From NCBI GenBank assembly GCA_023525975.1, contig CM042018.1, forward strand, positions 104,152,001 through 104,216,000: a stretch of DNA of 64,000 nt, in the 5' to 3' direction. Source of the DNA: Smallanthus sonchifolius. Lineage: Eukaryota > Streptophyta > Magnoliopsida > Asterales > Asteraceae. The notes under the pieces were generated by a model. It was given only the letters and a program-made list of their open reading frames with translations, did no database searches and was not told where the DNA came from. This document shows, one piece after another, positions 21,952 through 33,756 of the stretch. Within the stretch, counting starts at the first letter, position 1, and every line of letters begins with the position of its first letter. The position numbers and the translations under genes were made by a program.

Positions 21952-24900
21952 GATGTTAACGTGTCTATTCTATTTGATTTTGGAGCAATAAAAAGTTTCA
22001 TAAGTACATCATTAAGTCTAAAGCTGAAGAGCCCAATAAGAAAAATAGATAAAACATTTAAGGTGGAGACTGCCATTGGCAAGTCCACAACAGTTATAGA
22101 AGAAATTGATGAATGTTCGATAGAATTAGAAGGTTATAAATTTCCAGCTAAGTTATTCCTCTTCGCATTAGGGGGATTTGATGTAGTATTAGAGATGGAT
22201 TAGCTAGCATCCAATGAGGCTCAAATTGTATGTAAGAAGAAGTTAGTTCATCTCAAGGCACCTGACGCCAGCTCAATCACGGTATATGGTGACAAGGGAT
22301 GTTCAATGCCTAATATCATTTCGATGATTAAGGCTGAGAAATGTATGAAGCGAGGATGCGAGGCTTATTTGGCCTATGTCATTGATGAAAATGTTAAAGT
22401 AAAAGAAATAAAAGAAGCACCCATGGTGTGTAATTTTTCGAAAGTATTTCCTGAGGATTTACCAGGAATACCACCTGATCAGGAGATATAATTTCAGATT
22501 GACTTAGTGCCAGGGGCCCAGCCCATCGCTAAAGCACCATACCGATTAGCTCCGTCAGAAATGAAGGAATTGATTGCTCAGTTACAAGAGTTATTAAGTA
22601 AAGGATTTATTAGGCCTAGCATATCCAATGGGGTGCGTTGGTGCTATTTGTTAAGAAGAAAGACGGTAGTATGAGAATGTGCATATACTACCGGGAGTTG
22701 AATAAGCTCATAATTAAGAATAAGTATCCATTACCCAGGATCGATGATTTATTTGACCAGTTGCAAGGAGTAAGTTGGTTTTCAAAGATAGATCTCAGAT
22801 CAGGGTATCATCAATTGAAAGTAAGAGAGCAGGAAATACCAAAGATAGCTTTTCGACAAGATATGGGCACTACAAGTTTCTCGTGATGTCATTCGGATTG
22901 ACGAATGCTACAGCAGCATTCATGGATTTGATGAATAGAGTATGTCGACCAATGTTAGATCGATCAGTCATAGTATTCATAGACGACATATTGATCTATT
23001 TCAAGAATGAAGGTGATCATGCATACCATCTAAGAGAAGTGTTAGAGACACTAAAGAAGGAACAGCTATATGCAAAGTTCTCAAAATGCGCGTTTTGGCT
23101 TAAAGAAATTCAATTTTAGGCCATGTGATAAACGCATAATGTAGATCCGTCAAAGGTAGAAGCGGTCATGAAATGGAACCCTCCAAAGACGCCTACAGAA
23201 ATCCGCAGATTCTTAGGTTTGGCCGGATACTATAGGAGATTTATAAAAGATTTCTCCAAAATTGCTTCACCATTGACAAAGCTTACTAAGAAAGAAATGA
23301 AGTTTGCTTGGAACGAGGAACAGGAGAATTCGTTTCAAGAGTTAAAGAAAAGATTAACTCAGGCTCTGGTATTAACATTACGAGAAGGGACTGAGGATTT
23401 GGTAGTTTACTCTGATACTTCATGACAGCTTAAACCCCATGAAGTTAACTACCCAACATATGATTTAGAGCTAGCTGTAGTAGTTTTTGCCTTAAAAATA
23501 TGGAGACACTATCTCTACGGAGTTAAGTGTATCATTTATTCAGATCATAAGAGTTTAAAGTATTTCTTTGAACAAAAGGATCTGAATATGAGGTAGAGAC
23601 GATGGCTAGAGCTAATAAAAGATTATGATTGTGAGATTCTTTACCATCCAAGCAAAGATAATGTAGTAGCTGATGCCCTGAGTAGAAAAGAGGAACATCC
23701 TCCTATCAGGGTAAAAGCATGTTAGCTAATAGTTACACCTGATTTTATGACACAAATTGAGAAAAGTCAGACTGAGGCTTTAAAAGAAGAAAAAGTATGG
23801 AAAGAACGGATGGTAGGGCAACAAGAGAAGTTAGAATTCAACACCTATGGTATAAGAACCAGGTTTGGTAGAATGTGGATACCTTTTGAAGGCGGACTTA
23901 GAACTAAATTGTTGGATGAAGCACACAAGTCCCGCTATTCAATTCATCCAGGTACTACAAAGATGTACCAAGACCTGAAAAAGGACTATTGGTGGCCACG
24001 TATGAAGTTTGATATAATGAAATATGTGGCTAAATGCCTGACTTGTTCACAAGTCAAAGCAGAACACCAAAAGCCCTATGCAAAAATGAAACCTCTAGAG
24101 ATTCTCGAATGGAAATGGGAACACATCATAATGGATTTCATAACCAAACTACCACGTACAACTAAAGGTTATGATACCATTTGGGTGATTGTAGATCGGC
24201 TAATAAAAATGCTCACTTCTTGCCTATACGTGAGACTTTTACCTCTGAAAGGTTAGCCGAAATATTTATCAATGAGGTTGTAATACGTCATGGTGTACAT
24301 GGGTCAATCGTCTCAGACAGAGACACTAGGTTTACATCAAGATTCTAGAAGAGATTTCATGAAGCCATGGGAACAAGACTGGATATTAGCACAGCATACC
24401 ATCCTCAAACTGATGGTCAGTCTGAAAGAACCATTCAAACTCTTTAGGATATGCTTGGTGCTTGTATTAACGACTTCGGAGGATGTTGGGACAGTCATTT
24501 GCCCTTGGCAGAGTTTTCATATAATAACAGCTATCACGCCAGCATAGGAATGCGCCCATATGAAATGTTGTATGGCAGAAAATGCAGAACTTCTATATGC
24601 TGAGGTGAAGTTGGATAGAAAGAATTAGGTACTCTAGAAATTATCCAATCTACAGCTGAGAAATTAAAGCAGGTAAAAGAACGAATGAAAACTGCTCAGG
24701 ATCGACAAAAATCCTATGCTGATAAGAGACGTCGACCTATTGAATTCCACAAAGGAGACTATGTTATGTTAAAAGTATCTCCCTAGAAAGGAATAATATG
24801 ATTTCGGAAAAGAGGTAAGTTAAGTCCATGATTAATCGGACCTTCCGAATCTTAGAACGTGTAGGAGAGGTGGCTTATCGGTTAGATCTACCTGAAGAGT

Positions 24901-25172
24901 TACATGGAATTCATCCAACATTCCATGTGTCGCACTTGCAAAAGTGCTTAGCAGACGAAACTTATCAGGTGCCATTAAATTATATACAAGTAGATGAAAA
25001 GTTAAAATATGTGAAACAATGTGTGGCTATCCTTGACCGAAAAGAGAAGCAGTTAAGAAACAAAGTTGTCAAACTTGTAAAAGTACAATGGCAACACAGA
25101 AAAGGATCAGAAGCCACATGGGAAATAGAAGAGGATATGATGAAAACATATCCTTTCCTATTTAAACAATAA
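21952..25172 (+). pseudogene. gypsy pol: protease, RT, RNase H, integrase, chromodomain-like tail
   Basis: The protease starts ILFDFGAIKSFIS, where the catalytic DSG is now DFG. RT runs from 22638 (LFVKKKDGSMRMCIYYRELN, then PRIDDLFDQL, SKIDLRSGYHQ, MSFGLTNA and active-site FIDD at about 22976). RNase H follows the RT connection (FLGLAGYYRRFIKDFS) but has lost a stretch after YSDTS near 23425; it resumes at QLKPHEVNYP and ends NVVADALSRK. Integrase has the HHCC finger (23930-24060: H, H, CLTC) and a visible D-D-E core (DFITKLP, IVSDRDTRF, DGQSERTIQ). The tail at 24828-25172 ends VQWQHRKGSEATWEIEEDM, a chromodomain-like module. Frameshifts occur near 22630, 22860, 24215 and 24825, with several stops. 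Confidence 0.92.
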
Positions 25173-25193
25173 TAGGTTTTGAGGACGAAACCT

Positions 25194-25212
25194 TTAAAGG
25201 GGGGGGTAGATT
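25194..25212 (+). promoter_or_regulatory. Polypurine tract before the gypsy 3' LTR
   Basis: AAAGGGGGGGGTAGATT directly precedes TGTAACACC, the first bases of the 3' LTR. It is the expected plus-strand priming site. Confidence 0.85.
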
Positions 25213-26748
25213 TGTAACACCCCTATTTTTATAAAGAATAACAAAACCAAAGACTAGCACAAGCAACTCCCTAAAGTTCAGGGGTCAAAAAGTAGGAATT
25301 CAAAGTTTGAGATTGTGACGGACCATCATAGGGAGGTAACGGTCTGTTACGGACCATGACGGACAAGCACCATTTCATAACAATCTGTTACGGACTGGCC
25401 AAGGCAATGATTCGGAGAATGACATGTGTATGCTAACTAATGACCATGAAGTGACGCATGGAAACCCTATGATGGACCGTCACGGGGCGTAACGGTCCGT
25501 CACAGCTGCAAAAATAAGCCGCTTAATCAGAACACGCCACGTGTCCATGCTGACTCGCCAACCCGGAGTGGTAACAGACCGTCACCCAGTGTAACGGTCC
25601 GTTACGAAGGGACGGTGACGGACCGTCAGGACTCATAACGGTCCATTACGAGGCCAGGCTTACACTATAAATAGATGATCGATGGCAAAGCATTTCAGAC
25701 GCAAACCATTCTCTACACATAGTTAAGGTCTTTATTCGATCCCGAAGCCCCGGTTCACGTTTCCAAATCCGGTTCTCTGATCTTTCGCATCAAATAGTCG
25801 TAGATAACAACGAGGTAAGGTTCCGACTAGTTCTTGTAAGTTAGGTTATTTCCATAAATTTAGGTATATATGTCTAAGAGTTATGGGGATGAACTAGGAC
25901 TATAACCAAGCACTGAGACATTACAGTTTTTGAGCCTAGAAGTTAAACAATGAGGAAGTAACGCTAAAGGTGAGTTCTATAACGCCCACTTTAAATGTTT
26001 TACTATTTTGGGCGGCAGACAAGCTAAGGTAAAATTTATGAAAGTTTCATTAGGCTCTGACTTCAAATGTTTTTAACGTTCGGAGTCGGTACGCTTTTAA
26101 AGGGAAATTTTAAAAGAAAGTTTAAAGCCTATTATTAAACATCTTAAAATGTTTGGGCACTAAAGATAAAGGTTTTTGCATGTAATGTCACCCTAAAGAA
26201 TGTTTTAATCTCATGGACTAAAGAGGGGTTATGCCACAAGTGGCAATATAACCAATAAGACAGTTTAATCACTTTAAGATAAAGATAGAGGATCTCATTG
26301 TACAGTGTATGTAAGACTCAAGTGATGATGATCACTTTGAGGCCAGGCTAATGAGAAATTACTAGTGGTAGGCCTATGGCTGCGGTCACGCTTATCCACG
26401 TACGTATTTCTTATAAGTCTAAAGGGAACTTAGGTCGGTGGATAAAGACACACCAAAGTCCCAACAGTGTTCGTATGTCGGTCGGGTAAGGACGATCAAT
26501 ACAGCATAAACACGGGGGTCACGAAAGGACAATTCTCATGACTAGTGGCAAATACCTTGAGCTGCGCGTTCATTGGTATCCACAGAGGAAGGACCCCCAA
26601 CAATGCCTTTGTGGCTTGTCAATTAGAAATATATATACGTATATGTATATTATAAAAGTATAAACTAAAGTAAAGAAAAGAAATAAATGAATCTGGGTAT
26701 ACTACCTAGATGTGTATAGCATGGTAACCACCATACTAATACTAGAAA
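25213..26748 (+). repeat. 3' LTR of the gypsy element, truncated
   Basis: It is colinear with 17105-18653 of the 5' LTR, including the dyad cluster and TATA box (CTATAAATAG, 25665-25674). Similarity stops at ACTAGAAA (26748), where copia coding sequence begins. The last 458 bp of the LTR are absent, and no continuation was found after the copia segment. Confidence 0.9.
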
Positions 26749-27935
26749 GGCAATGAAAAAGTTGTCAATTATTCTAAGTTGTCTTCTGAAAATTTATCTT
26801 TTGCTTTTATGTTAAATGAAAGTGTTGAACCTAGGAATTTTATAAATGAAGTTGTCTTAGATTCTAACGGGTTAGATGCAATGAATGAAGAAATAGAAGC
26901 TTTACCTAGAAATAATACCTGGAAATTGGTTGATTTACCTGTAAGTAGAAAACCTATAGGATGTAAATAGGTGTATAAAATAAAATATAAATCAACTGGT
27001 GAAGTAGAGTGACATAAAGCTAGGCTTGTAGCAAAAGGTTATAGTCAACGTGAAGGAATTGATTTTGATAAAGCTTTTGCTCTGGTGGTTAAAATGATAA
27101 CAGTCAGGTGTGTTATTCACCTTGCTGTGAAAAATGATTGGTCTTTATATCAACTCGAATAAGCAATGTCTTTCTGTATGGTGAGTTAAATGAGGATGTT
27201 TATATGTCTTTACCTCAAATGTATTATTCTTAAAATGAAACCAAGGTGTGCAAACTAATAAAGTCGTTATACGGGGTTAAAACAAGCTCCTCGAATATGG
27301 AATGAAAATCTTGTAGGTGTGTTGTTAGAAATAGGATTTAAACAAAGTAAGTGTGATCATTCAATGTTTGTTAAATATGATGATTATGTGTTTATTATAC
27401 TACTTGTTTATGTGGATTCATAACTGAAAATCATGAGTCTCAAATACTTAACATTAAAAGGTTGCTTCAATCTAAGTTTTTAATTAAGGACTTAGGTTTA
27501 CTAAAGTATTTCCTGGGAATAGAAGTGATAAAATCTAAATATGGAATATGTTTATCTTAAAGAAAATATTGTACGAAAATGTTAGCTGAGTATGGTATAT
27601 TATGATGTAATCAGGTTAACACTCCTATTGAATAGAATTATGTGTTGATGTCTATGTGTAATAAAGATGGTTCAGTTTTATCTAATATTACTGGTTTTAA
27701 AAAATTAATAGAAAAATTGATTTATCTGTCACAAACATGACCTGATATTTCTTATTCAGTTCATTTTTTAATCCAATTTATGCACAAGACTACTAATTGT
27801 CATTTACAAATAGCTTTGAGGCTTTTGCAATATCTAAAGAAATCACCTGAAAAAGGAATTATGTTTAATAAAGGTGTGTTGTTTAGTCTAAGAGTCTTTG
27901 CTGATATGTTTGATATATTTGGTAACTAAATTGAG
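26749..27935 (+). pseudogene. Ty1/copia RT and RNase H fragment
   Basis: Starts mid-polyprotein (AMNEEIEALPRNNTWKLVDLP near 26880, then ARLVAKGYSQREGIDFDKAF). RT continues through LKQAPRIWNENL, and the active-site region reads LLVYVDS where YVDD is expected. The connection (KYFLGIEVIKSK) and start of RNase H (LIYLSQT*PDISYSVHFL) follow, and then decay. Multiple stops and frameshifts. It abuts the truncated gypsy LTR without integrase or gag. Confidence 0.88.
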
Positions 27936-28520
27936 GGGGATATTAAAATTGTAGTAATATTCAATTTTAATTTCCAAACTTGTTTATCAAACATGATTAA
28001 ATTGTTTATTTGATTGTTTTGTTTTTCATGAAAATCAATTTCTGAGTAATGGACTTTGGAGCATTTAGATCACTCAAAGGGGCTTTAAGTGGAGTTGGGC
28101 TTAGGAGCAGAGTTTAGCTCAGTTGAAGTGGAGTTTGATCGGGTCATGCGCAACCCGTTTTCTCTCTAAATCACACCCGGATCTTCATTACAAATGGATT
28201 ATCCAGTTTGGCTGTTGGAGCTTATATAAGGATGAGAGAGAGAGAGAGAGAGAGTGAGGTCATTCCGACTCATTTTTCCATTGATATTTCTCTCATCTCT
28301 TTAGCTTCTGCGTCTGTATTAGGGTTTCGTCTTGGTTGTTGAAACTCATCTATTTCTGAGAGTTTATTAGTCGATTCTCGTGTATTCATAGTTTTTGGTT
28401 CATTATTCTTGATGAATCTGAGTCCGTATTAGATCTTTGAGATTTTTGGTATATTATCTCTGTATTTGAGTGGGATCTGATATTTTCTGGGTATAAAGTT
28501 TTGGTTTGAGTTTATCTAAT
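27925..28520 (+). repeat. Putative copia 3' LTR with polypurine tract
   Basis: TTGAGGGGGAT (27930-27940) resembles a polypurine tract and is followed by sequence with a TATA-like TTATATAAGGATG (28223-28235), a (GA)n run (28233-28253) and a pyrimidine-rich leader. The position, directly after RNase H, suits a 3' LTR. The right boundary is approximate; no partner LTR. Confidence 0.5.
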
Positions 28521-28980
28521 GTTGATTACCATTTTTGACATAAGGTTTCTTTTACCAAATGTGTAAAAGAGAGGTTTGTAGGCATACTCCTCATACTTTA
28601 ACAAGGAAAGTAAAAAAGAAAGAAAAAAGAAAAGAAAAGAAAAAAAGAAGAAGTTTGAACAAGGACTTGAAAGAGATGTTAAAAATGAAAAAGTAATTGA
28701 TAGATGCATAAAAAACATTTTATGATTACGGTTATAATATATAAAAAATATTCATTTGAATTCTAGTTTCTGCCATATTATCATTTGAAGGTACACATGT
28801 GAGCAATCAACTGGTTGTTGTCGTGTTGTGACTTGGTGTTTATATGAAGATTATTAACATTAAGAGCTGTTATTGAACTTTTCTTATAGTTTCAATATTA
28901 AACATTATCAAGATCATAATATTACAATCATGAGAGGGAAAAGCTTTTTCTTTTTGAACGGTAAAGGTAATTTATTGTGA
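28521..28980. other. Intergenic, purine-rich tract, no gene seen
   Basis: Contains a GAAA/AAAG-rich stretch at about 28603-28650 and otherwise AT-rich DNA. The ORF on its minus strand is a low-complexity shadow. Confidence 0.6.
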
Positions 28981-28984
28981 CTAA

Positions 28985-29490
28985 AACAACATACTAGCAA
29001 GATGCTAGGGTGCGAAATTTACACATTACAACGGAAACTTAAAGTACACCATTTCTACCGTTCAAGTTTATTAAATTTCGCTCTAATTTTTACCCAGACG
29101 AACGAAGTTTCCTTGATTTCCTATAAAATTTTCTCCGGCTTCTTGACAAGATTATTGAAATAAGCCACATTGTTTTTAGGATGATACTTTGCCTCATTTT
29201 TTTATAAACTTTTGTTCCACATGTACTTTCTTTGAACTTTAACTGGCTCGATATCGATTCTCTCAGTACCACGTCCATTCTACACCACACCTTCACCAGA
29301 TTCTAGGTCTTCTCATCAGTGTGACAGGAAATGAGCATATGCTTAGCCGGTTCCAGGGCCATCCACAAGTTTGACACATCGTAGTTGGTACAAACACGTT
29401 TCGCTTAGCTAGCGCCACTTTAATCGGTATTTTATCGAGGCCCGCTCTCCAAGCAAAAAATTTACCTTCTTGGGGATCCATTTTATCCAA
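28985..29490 (-). pseudogene. LINE-type zf-RVT domain remnant
   Basis: On the minus strand 29490-29293 encodes GKFFAWRAGLDKIPIKVALAKRNV followed by CQTCG, the zf-RVT pattern (FAWRA...IPT...L..R.V...C..C) found downstream of reverse transcriptase in plant LINEs and related proteins. It continues at 29296-29090 (VWCRMDVVLRESI) after a frameshift. There is no RT domain, TSD or poly(A) tract. Confidence 0.6.
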
Positions 29491-30671
29491 TCAAACAGAA
29501 GATTATCGTACGAAAATAATGTTTTTTCAATTAAAATCTTTAGTGAATGAACTGAGAAATAGCCCGCCGGATCACCCACCCAACACCACTAATCACACAA
29601 CAATTAAGTCATATTAGAGGGAAAAGCTAAACACAACAATTATTTATATATCCGTTTGATCACACGTCATCTAAGGTTTAAAAACACGAGGCTAAAATAT
29701 TAAAGGTTTGAAAGCACGAGCCTAAAATATTAAGTCAGAATAAAATATTTGGTCACTTTAATTGTTTTTTTTCACATTTTCATTAATTTTCAACTTTCTT
29801 TATATTTAAACATGTTTAACTTTATTAAAACTTGAAATTTTACCAAATTTCTTAATGTGGATTGATTGCTAAAGTAAGTAATTTAGAAAGTTGTAAGATT
29901 GATAATCAAACTTGCTGATATCATGACAAAAAGTTTAGATTAAGTTCGAATAAAAAGGGGGAGACAAAAGTGTGTGTTCATACGAATTTCTATGTTTTTA
30001 CTTTTACTATGATATTAGCAAATAATTGGAAGATAATATAACTATTGGGGCTCTTTATGTCCATCATTAAGTATAAGTATTAGTTAAACGTCAAAATTAT
30101 TAAAGAATGATTACTCCCTCATTTTCTATTCCTTTTCATTTTTTATTTACGCTTTTTTTATTATCAAGTGCCATATTAACATGTCTACGACCCTACTATT
30201 TAACATTTAAAAAACAATAAATGATTTGTATTGTGAGATATCTATACCTAATAAATAATTAACCGGATGCGTCACGTGTTAGCAATTTGATAAGTTCAAT
30301 ATTCATTTTCTTGTTTATTTTTCTTAATTATTTAATATTTCTTTTATGCAACTATTTAATATTTTTTCCAAGTATTTAATATTTTCTTTAGTTAATATTT
30401 TCTTTCTCCACTATTTCCTTTATTTTTTTTATTTATTACTTAACTATTTAATATTTCGTTTATTCAATTTGTGTATAACCTAGTATTATAATTAATATAT
30501 TGTGATAGTATTTTAAATTTATGATTTTATCCTTCTTTACTTTTATTTTAAGGTGTACAAATAAAAAAACATATTTTAACAATTAAATTTATTATTTATT
30601 TGCCTATTTTAGCGGTATAAAGAAACTTTTGTAAAATTAAAAGATGTTTTTATGTGATACCCAATTTAGGT
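29491..30671. other. AT-rich intergenic DNA, no gene seen
   Basis: Two diverged copies of a roughly 30-bp unit (AGGTTTAAAAACACGAGGCTAAAATATTA and a variant) lie at about 29670-29735. A run of TATTTAATATTTT-like words spans 30310-30470. No ORF of interest. Confidence 0.6.
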
Positions 30672-30753
30672 TGTATACTTAGGGGATGGTTCCCCTAAAA
30701 AGTGTAATTTGACTAAGAAGTCTAAGAAGCAATCTTATTCATTCAATTGGATG

Positions 30754-31367
30754 TAGGGGTGTTCACGGTTCGGTTTCAAACTGTGAAACCGCCTAAACCG
30801 GTCATCAGTTTGGTTTAGCGATCGGTTTTTCTACTAAACTTTCGGTCGGTCAGTTTCAAAAGTTTCAAACCGTAGTGAACGGTTTGGTTTACGGTTTATA
30901 CCAAAAACCGATCGTAAAAAACAGGACCGGACCGCATATATGCGTGTGTGTGTGGTGTGGGTTGTTTGGGACTTTGGGCTTAGGCTTGTTTAGAAAAAAA
31001 AGAAAAAAAAAAGCTAGCAAAGTTGTTTGGACTATTTGGGCGGTAATCCAAATCTAGATTCAGTGACTTCAAATTTTCGATACATTATTAAAAGTTAAAA
31101 CCCTAAAAGGACTTCCTAAATGGAAAATGTAGATGTTAAGTTTCAGTATTTGATTTTTAGCAATTTTTTATGGCACATGGGCTGCTTAAATGGGCCTAAG
31201 AAGCTTAAACCGCGTAACCAAACCGGAACCAAACCTGTAACAATGGTTTGGTTTGGTTTTTATTTTTAACGGTTCGGTTTTGGTTTTGAGCGATAAAAAA
31301 CCGTTACTAACGGTTTGGTTTACGGTTTGACCAAAAAACCACGAAAACCGGACCGTGAACACCCCTA
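30754..31367. mobile_element. Non-autonomous hAT MITE nested in the MULE left arm (614 bp)
   Basis: Ends TAGGGGTGTTCACGG...CCGTGAACACCCCTA form an inverted pair, and an identical 8-bp TSD, ATTGGATG, lies at 30746-30753 and 31368-31375. Subterminal regions are rich in CGGTTTGGTTT/AAACCG words. There is no transposase. Removing it and one TSD copy rejoins the MULE arm, so it is the younger insertion. Confidence 0.93.
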
Positions 31368-31599
31368 ATTGGATGATCAATGATAGAGATTTAAATGTAG
31401 AAAATTTGAGCAATGGAGGGGTATTATTGAAAAACCCACAGTTGTTGACTTTTTTCAAATTCCCCCACTTTTTTAAACGTACATAACTTTTTCATACGAC
31501 CTTATTTTTAAAAAAAATTAGACCATAAAATCGAGCGTATTTTTACCTTTAATTCGAGTATAGTATTGCTATATTTTTTTTTGTAAAAACAAAATCGAC

Positions 31600-31790
31600 A
31601 CTTAATGAAATTGTGCTACTTTACGTAAATGTGCTGGTTTATGGTAAAACAACACAATTAACTTTGCTGCATTGTAAAACAGTACTATTAACTGTGCTGC
31701 TTTATCATAAAACAACACCAAACATAACAATTAATTGTGTTGCTTTACTATAAAACATGACCAAAACAACACGGTTAATTGTGTGACTTG
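31600..31790. repeat. Imperfect tandem repeat inside the MULE
   Basis: Units of about 40-45 bp of the form TGTGCTGCTTTAT-ATAAAACAACAC-AATTAACT recur several times. Confidence 0.55.
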
Positions 31791-32998
31791 CTCTTCTTAG
31801 CTAACACAACACAAACAAAACCAGCACAACAAAACTAGTATATCAAACCAACACAAAACAAAGAACACAATTGGAATTGTCAGGTTATAATCCTAAAACC
31901 AGCACAAATATAACCCAGCACATGTAGGCCATCACAAAAATGAACAAAACTCATCACAACAAAACTAAGTTTTTAAGATTGTATTATATACAAAAACATT
32001 TGCAAATTAGATTTTGGGTTCTGGCCCAAGATTTATAGCATTCACATGAAGTTTTTTTTAGTTCACATTCTTGTATTTTATGATACATTCTTTTCCCTAC
32101 AACAATAGTTACCGGAAGACACAAAGATAAGATACATTCTTCTTTTTATGTTGTTGAAGGTCAAAACTTAATTACCTACATTCTTCTTTTAAGATGATAA
32201 CTTTTATTTCAGATTTATGATTTTATAAAATTAGCTGTGTTGTTTTTTATGTTGTACTGATTTGTTGTTGTGCTGATTTTACTGTTGTGCTATTTTCCTG
32301 TTGTTTACTAGAAAACAGCACAGATTCTATTATTAGTGCTGTTTTATCAAAAATCAACACAGATTTTGATTTTTTTAAATCATCGTTTTTTTATATATCA
32401 ACATTATACTCAAATTAAAGAGGAAAAAATGCTCGATTTTATGGTGTAATTTTTTCCAAAAAATAATGTCGTATAAAAAACTTATGGACGTTTAAAAAAT
32501 GTGAGAGAACTTGAAAAAAGTCAACAAAAATGACTATTCCAAATATAACCCTCCAACCTTATTTTTTCCCACTTGAATCTCATCCCTTATTAGGAAAATG
32601 GATGGCTAAGATTGTTTCTTAGGTTTCTTATCCAAATTACACTTATTAGTTGAACCTACTCCTGTATACTTATACTTTTGTAAAATTAAAATTGTAATTT
32701 ATTATTATAAAAATTAATTTTTTTTTTAATAGCAAAAGTGAAATGTATACGAACCGGCTAAAAATGAAAGCCGGAAACAAAAATTAAATCAAAAGATCTT
32801 TCTGTCCTGATTATCTGGTAAACCAAGTATATGTGTCAAAATGCTTATTTGGCATGATAATGTATCATTTTCTTGATTATTTGGTATTTTTTAATATTTA
32901 AAATAACATTTTTTTATTATTTTGTAATAAAACTAGATATCTCAATATGTTTAAATAATCCGAAAAATTTCAAATAGTTAAGAGAATAATATATTATC

Positions 32999-33685
32999 AT
33001 GTCAGTTGTTCCCATCGAAGGTTTAGGGCAATGTATGTCGCCAGTGGAATATCGGGCTATCCTCAAATACCGGCTGATGGTACCCCTTTTCCCGGTTGAT
33101 GACCCGTGTCCCGTTTGTCGGAAGGCTTGCTTGGATTCTTTTGGGGAGCATGCTGTCCATTGCAGAGAATTACCGGGCTTCAAATACCGACACGACCTAG
33201 TTCGAGATGTGCTTTTTGATGTCCTTAAGAGGGCAGGGATCTCGGCTAAAAAGGAAGCCCCGGTGAACTTCTTGACCGACCCATTAGATGGGAGATCAAC
33301 CCTTCGGCCCGCTGACATTCTTGTTTTTGGATGGGAAGGAGGGAAACACGCATGTGTTGATTTGACAGGTGTGTCCCCCCTGGTTGGGTTAAGGGACAAT
33401 GGGTTTAAGGTGGGTCAGGCGATAAACAAGGCAGAGGCGGGTAAAGTAGCTAAGCACGAAAAAGCTTGCCTTGTGAATCAGCACGTGTTCGTACCGTTTG
33501 CCTTTGACACCTTTGGCGCTCTCGCCCCTGATGCGGTGCGGTTCCTTAAGCGGGTTCAGCGGGTGGTCAGCAGTAACACCGCATATATTTATGGGGGGAA
33601 CTTTGTGTTTAGTAGAGTAGGATTTGCTATTCAGAAGGGGGTAGCGGCGCAGCTTGTTGCCCGTCTACCTGCCATTAGTTTGTAA
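32999..33685 (+). pseudogene. C-terminal zinc finger and nuclease-like domain of a non-LTR reverse transcriptase
   Basis: A 228-codon uninterrupted frame. Its first ATG (32999-33001) is supplied by the target-site duplication, so the true protein began upstream and was lost on insertion. Near residue 36 it has CPVCRKAC...GEHAVHC, a CCHC-type finger. Residues 102-128 read RPADILVFGWEGGKHACVDLTGVSP, with spaced acidic residues and K that suggest a PD-(D/E)XK (restriction-like) fold. It ends FAIQKGVAAQLVARLPA. I recognise this as a module common at the C terminus of plant reverse-transcriptase-like proteins. Similarity to the R2-type restriction-like endonuclease is my inference. The lack of stops suggests a recent insertion. 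Confidence 0.7.
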
Positions 33686-33756
33686 TTTTGGTACTTCTTG
33701 CCGTTAACCCTAATCCTAAATTGAAGTTAGAACAAAAAAAAAAAAAAAAAAAAAAA
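33003..33756 (+). mobile_element. 5'-truncated non-LTR retrotransposon insertion with poly(A) tail
   Basis: The segment begins inside an ORF and ends in a 23-base A run (33734-33756). A 10-bp TSD, ATTATCATGT, occurs at 32993-33002 and again at 33756-33765 (the first A being shared with the tail). These are the marks of target-primed reverse transcription with 5' truncation. GC content is clearly higher than in its surroundings. Confidence 0.88.

Larger units (their letters stand above)
17105..26748 (+). mobile_element. Ty3/gypsy LTR retrotransposon, chromovirus (Tekay/Del-like), 3' LTR truncated
   Basis: The element has a 5' LTR (17105-19111), a PBS, gag, protease, RT, RNase H, integrase and a chromodomain-like tail, a polypurine tract and a 3' LTR (25213-26748) lacking its last 460 bp or so. 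Domain order with integrase last is diagnostic of gypsy, and the chromo-type C terminus points to the Tekay/Del lineage. A solo LTR of another element sits between gag and protease. Many stops and frameshifts show it is dead. Confidence 0.93.
30681..32662. mobile_element. Mutator-like (MULE) non-autonomous element with long TIRs
   Basis: A perfect 9-bp TSD, TGTATACTT, flanks it at 30672-30680 and 32663-32671; 9 bp is the Mutator length. The left arm (AAAAAGTGTAATTTGACTAAGAAG... to about 31600, with a nested insertion removed) pairs with the right arm (about 32375-32662) over nearly 290 bp, including AAACGTACATAACTTTTTCATACGAC and its inverse. No transposase is present. The interior (31600-32340) is made of TGTGCTGNTTTA and AAAACAACAC words in imperfect tandem and inverted copies. 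Confidence 0.88.

Noticed and set aside
28512..28718. Minus-strand 68-codon ORF
   Set aside because: Phe/Ser-rich product of a GAAA-rich tract; no gene evidence.
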